Below, piece after piece: positions 31,187 through 40,516 of a stretch of DNA of 64,000 nt. A program made the translations under genes and the position numbers. The notes under the pieces were generated by a model. The model made no database searches, was not told the origin of the DNA, and worked only from the letters and a program-made list of their open reading frames with translations. The first letter of the stretch is position 1. Each line of letters begins with the position of its first letter. This stretch comes from Beaufortia kweichowensis (taxonomy: Eukaryota > Chordata > Actinopteri > Cypriniformes > Gastromyzontidae), in contig CM032817.1 in the NCBI GenBank assembly GCA_019155185.1, positions 12,814,972 to 12,878,971 of the forward strand, read 5' to 3'.

Positions 31187-33315
31187 ATGGAAGATCGTTT
31201 AGAGACAGCGGTAAGAAAATGTTACCGAGATAACAGTTTAAATTTAAGTGTAATTTTCATGCAATAGTAACACACATTGTCATTGTTTGTGTAGTCGACA
31301 ATCTTTTAAAACATAACATTACTCATTTAGAATAGTTAAGTGAGCAATATTTTACTTTTTCGGTCTAATAGCATTTTATTAAAACGCAGGTAAATAAAGT
31401 TAAATGTAATAAAGACGTGTTGCCGCTTTAGTGTCACGTAGATACTGGGATTTCTTGAGTCTTTTTGATGAAATGTTCTACGTCACTGATGAAATCACCT
31501 GCAATGAAAACTGCATAGTCCCCAAATCAAGTTGTATTACTCTTGACAGGTGCACTTAAGCCTAAATAAAGTATTTTTTTTAATTATGGGGTTATATTAC
31601 ATCTTTGGAGAACATGACTCTTTTGGAAAGTGTTGTAAAGTATTTATTTTTCGTTGTGTGTAAAAATAGAATGATTATTTTTCTTTCAGCTTCATCCAAC
31701 AGTTTGTAGAGAAAGTGTCTTAAAAAATCCAATTTCGGAAGGCAGAAATTACAAATGCCAAGTCTGCAGCAAAGTGGACGAATTTGCGAATCTTGTGGCA
31801 CATATACAAACCCACGAAAAGACGGCTATTAAACATGGAGGTATTTGTCAGTTAAAATGAGCTTTGCAAATCTTGTTAACTGTACAAAGCATTTTATTCT
31901 AATGATCTCTAGCTGTAGTTGTGTAGTTTTATTTTTGAACATTGCCATAAAAATAAAGTGAGTATTTTGTAAACCAGTGTCTTTCTTTGTAGTGTATAAA
32001 ATGTACAGATGCCGAGGCAGATGCCGTAAAAGGCATCATTATCACTGCTGCTATTGCCCGAAGTGTGAGCCGTCCGGCCTGTGTGTGCCATCCAGTGACA
32101 TGCCTTGCTTAAGGAGGTGGTGGTGCACAGTGTTGGTGGAGAATTTTGAGATTGAAGGGTATCAGTGTCTTTAAAATCAAGAGAAATTCAAGATATTATT
32201 ATCAATAATCTAGGGCAGCAAGGTACATTTTTGAATTTTACATTTACTGCTACAGCCATGGCCGGAGGTTTGCCCACTTCATGAATCAAGAAATACAGAT
32301 GGCCAGGGGAAGTCTGGACCCAATATTTCGCATCCCTAGGAAAAGGAAAGCTGAGGTCACCATGGTAAGAATTACGGACACATTTTTACAAGCCAAAAAA
32401 CTTGGTCTATAGTAAATTTTCTTGTACTTTACATGATTTTATGCATCGCATCTCCCTTGATTTAAAGGAACCTGCCCTTTTAAACTCATGTGACTTGAAG
32501 AAGCCATGCAGAGTAGAGTCCTGTCCTGAGGGAATTGGCAGTTTGCAGGCATGTATCTATATTTGATTTTAGTCCGTTTTAAGATGTGAAACATCACTTA
32601 CAGAACACATGCCACTCAGGGTACACATGCCAACTTGCCACTTCTTATATATTTTATTGTAATCCAAGATGCAACAATGACTACATGTATGGTATTTGCA
32701 GGACACAAATGTAAATGCTACAGAACATGTGAATTAGGAGTGGTTCTTCCCCTGATATTGAGCCTACTAATTTTGTAGTGACATTTTTGTTAACAGCAGA
32801 CTGAGAAAATGTTGCACAATTTACTATTTTACAGGAAATGCAAGTTATTTAGATGCCTAATTACAGTTATTTAATACAAAATTAAGTTTTAAAGGTTGAC
32901 TGTCATGATTCATTTCTGACTTCTGAGAGCAGTTGAATGTAGTGGATTTAATTTGCAAGTTCCATTTGTTATTTACTAACCTAAAAATTTTATTGTCATT
33001 TATTAGGCACAGCCAACCATTGTAAGACACCTGCATACAGCATGGTATTGGGTCCAGAGCCACAGAAACCTATTCTGTGAGGAGGTCACAGAGCCTGCCT
33101 TTTTGGGAATGAACATAGAGGAACAACAAGATGCACTCAGGAATGTCCTGGGGGGTCATTTCTCAGAAGCGAAGGATGACTTTATGTTTGTGTTTTACTG
33201 TCGAGATGACATGGAAACATTTTTGTCAACCTGTGTTGATGAACAAGGCCTAAGAGTGAATGCCTTGATCAAAACTGAGAAATGTCAGTATGCAAATGAT
33301 GCAGTAAATGACTGA
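31187..33315 (+). CDS. Transposon-borne multi-exon gene: C2H2-like finger, Cys/His-rich segment and SMC5-hinge-like last exon
   Basis: Proposed exons: 31187-31210 (MEDRLETA), 31690-31840, 31993 to about 32170, 32256-32364, 32468-32550 and 33007-33315 with a TGA. The first starts just inside the terminal repeat. Exon 2 holds a finger YKCQVCSKVDEF..VAHIQTHEK. Exon 3 is Cys/His rich (YRCRGRCRKRHHYHCCYC). The last exon (102 residues) has WVQSHRNLFCEEVTEPAFL, then DDMETFL and LRVNALI. These align in order with the SMC5 coiled-coil/hinge junction (W.Q....F...V.EP..L; EDM..FL; LRVNAVI). No ATPase head or long coiled coil is present. Exon joins in the middle are uncertain, and exon 3 reads into a stop unless it splices earlier. 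The function is unknown and no transposase core was recognised. Confidence 0.5.
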
Positions 33316-33907
33316 AGGTGTGAAGAGTGAATGACTGGGGGAGTGAATGAGTGAAATGGGGAAGAAATTAATGTATGTATAAATAAATGAATGAATAAAT
33401 GAATGAATAAATACATTGTTTTTTTTTAGAAGTTATGGTGTCTAACAAATGTGAACTATTATGTTTTTTTTAATTATTCATTTTATTAAACTGAATTTGT
33501 GCCACATATTAACTTTTGAAATGTATCTGAAGTAAAAACTAATATCGGTACGGAACGAGTAGTCATACCGCTGGAGGCGTTTAGTTGCGATACACATAGA
33601 AAAATATGATACGCCAGTGTATTAATCTATACAGTAAATAATACATTATAAATGATTAGAATGTCCCAGTGTGTGCTAACAAGTGATCAGTGTAAACTCT
33701 TGCTCTGCTCTCAAAAGTATCTACTTTTCCATCACAAAAAACAGTACACATACTTATAAAAACAAGTGGGTGAATAGGGCTTGGCAACTGACGTCACTGC
33801 GCAGTGCATTCTGGGACGTAAACAATAGGGCGCTGCCATATTGTGAGGCCACATCGGACGAGACTTGAAATGTACTATACAGAGACAATCTTCTACCGGC
33901 CGCAAGA

Positions 33908-34169
33908 AAATGGTACCTGGAAAAGATGGCATTGATCGGAAATCTGGATCCGTATGAGGTGCCTGCAAGAGAATGTAGTCGAGACCCCGACGATTTACCT
34001 CCTCTGACATTTCCAGATATTTTTGTATATTTAGTCTGTGGTGTGAGTGCTTATACCGAGAATTTCATAATTTTAAATCTATGGAAGCCCATGTTCAATT
34101 TACAAATGGCTGGGTCCATGACTTGGAAGCCTACAAACCACCGAGTTGTGAAAACACCGTCGTTCGTAC
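33908..34169 (+). pseudogene. N-terminal part of ISL2EU YqaJ-type nuclease protein
   Basis: Reads MALIGNLDPYEVPARECSRD then LPPLTFPDIFVYLVCGVSAY. After a one-base frameshift near 34070 it continues FKSMEAHVQFTNGWVHDLEA and ends at a GT donor. This matches the N-terminal region of the second protein of fish ISL2EU elements. The SWIM-like and YqaJ nuclease domains that should follow are absent. Confidence 0.65.
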
Positions 34170-34810
34170 AAAGGTTACTTACCTACCTGTGAAATACGCA
34201 TCTTTACACAATATTTAATCAGATTTATATAATATCCTCCTGACTACCAGCTATGGTATTTTATGGACATTATGTTTTAGCGATTTCTCTGAGACATTAC
34301 AGTTTTAAGTCTCGATGTCCTGTACAGAGCATGTTCAGGGCTTTTCAGAAATGACAAATGATTGGATGTTTCACCATGACCACTCCTTGGTCTTTAAAAA
34401 CAGATGACATTAATTTAGTGATCAAGTGTAACACCCTTATGAAAACATGATAATATTTTGTACTTAAATCAGCATCTCGGGAAAATCTTGTGGGGTTTCA
34501 AATCAAAGTATGAACCTCTTGTTCATTACACATTTTGGGAGACACAACAAATGAATAGAGAAAACATTATATATCAAAATTCTTATTATTATGAAAATCT
34601 TGCTAATTATTACTCTCATTATTGCACTTATTTGTTCATTCTACGTTGCCCCAAAAACACATTAATAAGCAAATTAGACACAGTCATAAATACATGTATA
34701 CATAAATACATGTATATAATGGAAAAACTGGTTTATGGCCATTTTACACACATTTTGCATTAAAAATTTTTTTTTTTTAATTTAAATATTGTTCATAACA
34801 TTGTTGAGAA

Positions 34811-35059
34811 TCATCTTGAATGAAAATGCCTGGAACACACTTTAAGTGATCTTGGAATATCTGCGAAACATATGTCCGTGCGTCTTATGGCGGATATCCA
34901 GGCCATCCGTCTCCGCTTTGTAACATCAGACACATGACTCCCTTCGTTTTGTTTCCAGGCCGGAAAACAATAAAAAGAAAGACCGTTGTCTATTTTTCTC
35001 CCACGTCGATCGTGTGAACGGACATTGCATCCAACAACACAGCAGCAGGTTCTTCCCAT
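34811..35059 (-). CDS. THAP zinc-finger domain, isolated
   Basis: 82 residues, MGRTCCCVVGCNVRSHDRRG at the start, FYCFPAWK in the middle, then RRMAWISAIRR and VCSRHFHS. This is the C2-C-H zinc pattern of the THAP domain, which binds transposon ends. The ORF stops just after the CSRHF box, where the AVPTM-type tail and the transposase body should follow. The domain is complete or nearly so, but no catalytic region accompanies it. Confidence 0.75.
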   Translation of the reverse strand: MGRTCCCVVGCNVRSHDRRGRKIDNGLSFYCFPAWKQNEGSHVSDVTKRRRMAWISAIRRTDICFADIPRSLKVCSRHFHSR

Positions 35060-35301
35060 GACTAAACTCGTTGGCGCGTCAGAACAAGTGGCCTCACAAT
35101 ATGGCGATTTTTCCCATCAGCCATCGTGGCGCTAGAGCCGTTACGTCACGCCCCCATACTCTATTGGGAGAACGGCCATCTTGCCGACAACATCTCGTTT
35201 TGACATCTTGCGCTATCATGTGTAACTTCACGTTACGCCCACTTCACGTTACGCCCACTTCACGTTATGCCCCCGTCTTGCAGTCTGCAGACAGACACTA
35301 T

Positions 35302-35985
35302 GGCTGCGTCCGAAAACGCGTACTACCATACTATATAGTAGGCGAAAATTAGTACGCGAGGCGAGTAGTATGTCCGAATTCATAGTATTCGAAAAACAGT
35401 AGGCGAAAAGTACCCGGATGGTCTACTACTTCTGGCTAGATTTTGAAGTGTTCATTCGATGGACACTTTTCTATCCCATGAGCCCCGGGAGCTGAGTCAG
35501 CCAGCAGAGAAGAAGACGGAGGCTGCGTTATTTTAGAAAATGGCGGAAAGCGGCTATTTTTAAGTTCTAGTACCTCAGGAAAAACGTTGTGCTTGTGCTT
35601 TTGTTGCGCTTGTTTAACATCGTCCAAATAACTCGTTTATTAAACTTTTAAACAACGAAAATCGATGGGATATGTTTGTAAATTGGCTGTAAAATATGTT
35701 TAATTTTGAAGCGATTTAGCGTGCCTGTGGAAAACGCCGGTGGAAAGGCAAGATTATTGGAAAGCATCGCAGGTATCAGCGCAGTGTGGCGGGCTCTTTA
35801 AATGTTCGGGCTGCTGTGAGGAATGTATGTCACGTGATGCATAAAATGGCGGACGTAGTACGTCCGAATTTTATTCAAATTTCCCGTATTCATACTATAT
35901 TGAACGTACTGGTTTGACGGTTGATAAGTAGGCTCTACTTCTAATTCAGTACGTACTGTCACAGTACGCGATTTCGGACGCAGCC
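35302..35985. mobile_element. MITE with GGCTGCGTCCGAAA ends
   Basis: Left end GGCTGCGTCCGAAAACGCGT and right end the complement of GGCTGCGTCCGAAATCGCGT, flanked by TAT on both sides (35299-35301 and 35986-35988). Subterminal repeats TAGTAGGCG/TACTACT fill both flanks. Non-coding. It inserted 5 bases inside the right end of the surrounding element, so it is younger than that element. Confidence 0.85.
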
Positions 35986-37171
35986 TATTGGTTTGCTAAC
36001 CTCTTCCAGATGTTTCTCCCGCATTAAAAAGTATACGTTGACGCACAGCAAGATTGCGCAATGGTCACGTACTGGGGGCGTGGTTTAGCGGGAGAGGAAA
36101 TGATAACGTTTATCAGAAAATGCTGATAATTGCTGATATAAATCTAACAATTCAATTAAAAATGAACAGTCCACATAACTTACTCAGTTAGCAAACTAGT
36201 GAGATGAGAGCATTGGCGCCCACTACACTTGTTAACGAAACTTCACAGTAAAAGTCTTCCTCCAAGGGTTCACAGTTGAGCACAATATACTACTGCTAAT
36301 AGAAATATTATTATTATTTTATTATCATTGTAAAATAATATTATTTATACAGTAGCCATACTTTAAATTATAATAATAATATCAATAATAACAACATAAA
36401 TAATTTATATACTATATAATATTTTTAATAATAATTATTAATATTAATTATTATTATCATTATTTTACAATAATAGTATTCAATTACTATTAATTTACAA
36501 TTATACATTAAGCTCATTTAAGATAAATGAGCTCTTTAAGTTAAATGATATAACTAAGTTATAAATAAGTAAAATAACTAAACACCCATAACCAAATGGT
36601 TGCATTTTATTTTAAAATTTGCATTAGCTTATGGGAGGGCAGTTCCCTAAACGAGATTGACTTAACTCAAATAAATAAGTTAGCAGAAGTTTTATGGTTG
36701 AACTTGCAAAGCTTTGTTCACAAAACTAATAGTTTTAAGTTTATGGAAAAACACTTGGATTGTGTTGAGTAAGTGTATTAAACAAAGTACTGACTTTTTC
36801 ATAGATTTTTGCTGAGCCAACACAACAAAACCAGTTATTAGAACTTTTTTCAAGTTGGGTTTTTTAAAGTGCATATAAAGAGGAAAGCGTTGAGACACAA
36901 GATTTAATTCGTACTGGCACTACATGATATAATTCGTACATTTCTTAACACAACCGTCTTAACACAAACACAATAATTAATTAATTATATCACAACAAAT
37001 AAAAATCAGACCCAATTAAAATTCAGACCTACATAGCTTCAAATTTAGTAAATTTAGTATTAGCAGTATTACTGATAGCAGCTGTGATGCGTTAGGAGAT
37101 AAATGACCCTCCAAATGACTTTATTGTTGACTTTAACGTTATTGTTATTGAATAACAGGTGTTTTAATATA

Positions 37172-37278
37172 AAAATTCGATGCCATATAAATAACTAATG
37201 TAAAAAACTGGATAACGTTTTATCCAGTGAATATGCTTTGTTTTTTTACATTAGTTATTTATATGGCATCGATTTTTT
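37172..37278. repeat. Hairpin inverted repeat
   Basis: ATGCCATATAAATAACTAAT and its exact complement lie about 55 bases apart, with an inner GGATAAC/TATCC pair. It is a small fold-back element. Confidence 0.85.
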
Positions 37279-37808
37279 TCTATTAATGCGCGTTTTTGTT
37301 TTATTCCCGAACAGTGTATATTGCATTTAAAATTTAAAGGCTTTTGTTCATTTGGGTCTATTTAATTACTAAACATTACAAACAATCACTAAAGTAGCCT
37401 ATTTAAGTGTTTGTAATTAGGCAGTATGGCACTAACATAAACTAACAATAAACAAAATAGTTTTTAGCATTTATTAATCGTACCACATGAATGCCAATAC
37501 CATAGATTATGTTAGCTCGTACGTGCATTAATTAATGTTAAGAGTTTATGCCTTTTCTGTTTTGTTTGATCTCTTGGTGCAGGGTTTGGGTATTTTGATT
37601 CATTTTCTCGCCAGTATTTTCACGATGTTGTTTTGTACTTTTAGAAACTTTGGCAACAAGTGTTGCGATAAATTCAGTTCCAGTTTCTCCTCCAGTGTTG
37701 CGCATTGCGCAACATCAAGACAAAAATCATTATTTCTCGCATGCTTAGTTTTACGACAAAGATTAGTGCCACCTAAAAAATCAAAAGTAATACCATAACA
37801 TTAAAATT

Positions 37809-37935
37809 TAAATATTTCGAGAATAAAGTCAACATTTTTAGAATTAACCCGTAGCATTATGAGATTAAAGTCGAAATTTAGAGAATAAAGTTGCATTACG
37901 AGAATAAACTGGTAATATTTCGAGAATAAAGTCTT
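37809..37935 (+). repeat. GAGAATAAAGTC tandem repeat
   Basis: Five or six degenerate units around CGAGAATAAAGTC with spacers of about 20-30 bases. Confidence 0.75.
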
Positions 37936-38438
37936 TTTTTAAACGTGTTTTGAGTTTTGTAGTGAACAATGAGATCTGTGAAGCAGTTACCAAATTCAGT
38001 ATTACTGGTGAGAAATAACGAACAAGTTTCACATTAAGCGTTTTCCCACAATAAACCATTATAAAGAATACCCTTAGTGAGGTTTAATTAGGCTTGCAAA
38101 GGGGTGGAAAACATGGGAACTTTGTCTCGGGAATTTTAGAAATTTTCAGGATTAACTGGTGAACGAAAAGTTTAAAAGAACAGAATTTAATCAAAATATT
38201 TTTTTCTAACAATATCAGTCTTTACTTTTTCCATTAATTTTCACATCGTTGCTGAATAAAAGTATTAATTTCTTCAAAGAAAAAAGAACAAAATTTTACT
38301 ACTATCTTTTGAATGATTGTGAATAAATAAAAAGATTTCTATTTTGAATAAATGCTGTACTTGTTTTTTACATTATCATAGAATCCTGAAAAAAGAAAAA
38401 AATTGATAGTAAATCAGCATATTTTAAACATTTCTGAA

Positions 38439-38439
<1 letters not shown>

Positions 38440-38508
<69 letters not shown>
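38440..38508. repeat. (TA)n microsatellite, ~34 units
   Basis: Uninterrupted AT dinucleotides; likely length-polymorphic. Confidence 0.95.
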
Positions 38509-38512
<4 letters not shown>

Positions 38513-39450
38513 GTTTTTAATATTACTGTTTGATCTGTATTTTTGATCAAATAAATGCAGCCTGCTAACTAGCTTACATTTAGCATATCTAATTTACTGG
38601 CTGGCTACTGTATAAACACATTTTGTTATTTGCTAGTGAAACTTAGAATACCATAGCTCAAATATATTTACCCAAGTAATATAAAAACTTTCTTGAATGA
38701 ATGTAGTCTTCAGTGCCTAAATGCAGAACTGTGGCTTAATTATTCTTGTATGGTCAGAGCCTGGAAAATAGGGGCAATCCCTCTCTTAGGTGACATGGGG
38801 GATTGTGTGTTGAGGGTCTTTTTTAAACAGTTGTTTTTTTATCTCACCTAAATGTTTGCTCAGTCAGTGTAATTTTGTTGCACAATAGCTTTCACACAGA
38901 ACAAGTTTATGAATGTTTTAAACAACATTTATGTAATTTATGTGAAGTAAGTGTTTATGTAAATCACAAGATGGATATTTTTGATGTTGTTGTGTGTCTA
39001 GGATTCAGGAAATTATGGGTGCATGTTATAAAGGAATGCAGAGTACATGTGGAGGTGTGGCCTCAATAACCCTGCAGTGCTGTGTGCATGTGATTGAGGA
39101 ATATGCAGGGTAAAAATTCAACTAAAATTGCATTAAATCTGGTTGTTTTAAACCAAAATTATGCATTTAAGCAATTACATTTAGGTTTTCTGTGATAGGC
39201 TAACCTGCAGTTTTGCAGATTACCAGTTCTCTCATTCTCATTCATTCTCGTTAATTCCCATGGAAAGTTTTCAGTCCGGAATTTTGCAAACCTAGATTTA
39301 ATACATTAGGATTGTGATATTAAATACCACAATTCAGTCAATTCAATACATACAGGAAGTTGAGCCCATTGTGAGTTTAAAGCGCGGCGCTTTAAGTGTG
39401 CACTACGGGGGTGGAGCCAAACACCTCTTGGGTGGCGCTGATGACAAGAA

Positions 39451-39463
39451 CGAAAGTAAAAAC
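39451..39463 (+). promoter_or_regulatory. ISRE-like motif in or before the NLR 5' non-coding exon
   Basis: CGAAAGTAAAAAC is close to the interferon-stimulated response element (GAAANNGAAAC). It sits upstream of a good donor, ATGTG|GTAAGT at 39529, which probably ends the first non-coding exon of the NLR gene. The next exon starts after CATACAG at 40474. Interferon control is inferred from this motif only. Confidence 0.4.
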
Positions 39464-40501
39464 GAGTAGTCGCCGTTGCAAGACTACACCAAACACTGTG
39501 TGCTGTGTTAAAAGCTGGTATATAATGTGGTAAGTTTAGAAGTTCTTCGTGTTACAGTGTAAATATAGAAAAATCAACTGCTGTCATTTGTGTTTCTGGG
39601 TTTGTTTAACTTGGGGTTTTAAACCGGTACATCGACATGTTAGTTAACATGCACCTGACGGACTCATAACTTGAACTTTATTAAAAAAGGTCATTTAACT
39701 AGCTAAAAGACGTAATTTTTATCCTCAGACGAAACTATTAATTAAATATTACAGACACAATGATTTACATGCTGATATTTCTTGTAACTACGACGTATAG
39801 AAAATGACTGAAAGGTTGACGGTAAACACGTTTTTGTCCGTTTGTGTGACATGCTGAAAGTTCGCAAGAAAATTATAGACACAAAAGGGTAACACAAACT
39901 ATCCTACAAACAAATATAACGTTTTAATCTATTTATTCATATCATTATTTATTTAATCTATTTATAATTTTTGGTGATGGTATTGGCTCTTTCAAGCACT
40001 GTTTGGTGTTAACCTTTTGACAGGACTGATATCTAAATATGTAATTATTAAGCAGATGCATGCAAACTTCTGCAGAAATTCAGTATCATCAGAAGATCTT
40101 TTGATGACAAGAGAAGAACCTGTTTTTCCATCTGCAAGCAGAAGGTATTTGACTTCATAAATCAGTTGATCAAGAACAGATATAATTTTTTTCTCTTTCA
40201 CTTATACATTTAATGTATTTATGTTTATCAGCATGTTTCCTGGCTTTGTATCATTGCAACTTGTAAAAAGCGCTATACAAATAAACTTGAGTTGTGTTGT
40301 TTGAGAGTTTCTGTTAGTTCAGATTTTAAAGAGCATATATGTTTGTTGCCAGTTTTACTGCAAGTTTGTTCTGCACATTTAAAGTATTTTCTCCTGCAAT
40401 AAAACTGTCAGAGTAAAACCCCTCTGTATTCTTGTTATGTGCTTGTTTGTCTATTAAAAACCTTTAACATACAGGTTTAAGATCAGATAGAGAAGGGAAA
40501 C

Positions 40502-40516
40502 ATGCCTCCAGAATGA
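40502..40516 (+). promoter_or_regulatory. Four-codon upstream ORF overlapping the NLR start codon
   Basis: ATG CCT CCA GAA TGA; its TGA overlaps the main ATG as ATGA (main start at 40513). Ribosomes stopping here could reinitiate at once on the receptor ORF. Confidence 0.5.

Larger units (their letters stand above)
33771..35167. mobile_element. ISL2EU-like deletion derivative nested in the 8-bp-TSD element
   Basis: Inverted blocks include CCATATTGTGAGGCCAC at 33837-33853 against its complement at 35089-35105, and looser matches further out (AATAGGGC..TGACGTCAC against AATAGAGT..TGACGTAAC). Between them lie the start of a YqaJ-nuclease-companion ORF on + and a THAP domain ORF on -, in convergent orientation. 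That two-gene layout is known from ISL2EU transposons. The middle of both genes is missing, replaced by AT-rich sequence at 34200-34800. The exact ends are uncertain. Confidence 0.65.
31084..35990 (+). mobile_element. 8-bp-TSD DNA transposon (P-like or related), carrying its own gene and two nested elements
   Basis: GTTTGCTA is repeated exactly at 31076-31083 and 35991-35998. Inside it, long inverted ends match: GTCTGTCTGCAGACTGCAAG, GGCGTAACGTGAAGTGGGCG and GTAACGTGAAGTTACACATG at 31094-31155, mirrored at 35214-35296. An 8-bp duplication occurs in P, hAT, Merlin and KDZ transposons. The outermost bases (GAGTGGGG and complement CAATAGTG) are too different to choose between them; I lean P-like, with low confidence. 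Contents: a multi-exon gene at 31187-33315, an ISL2EU-like element at 33771-35167 and a MITE at 35302-35985. Confidence 0.75.
36000..39380. other. AT-rich intergenic region with repeats only
   Basis: No supported gene over 3.4 kb. Contains ATT/TTA-rich low-complexity sequence (36300-36500), a hairpin repeat, an ATAAAGTC array and a long (TA)n tract. The ORF at 37535-37798 (+) is hydrophobic but lies in repeat-like sequence without a known domain. Confidence 0.55.

Noticed and set aside
35071..35352. + strand ORF of 93 codons
   Set aside because: It crosses the end of the ISL2EU-like element, the terminal repeat of the P-like element and the start of a MITE, so it is a junction artefact.
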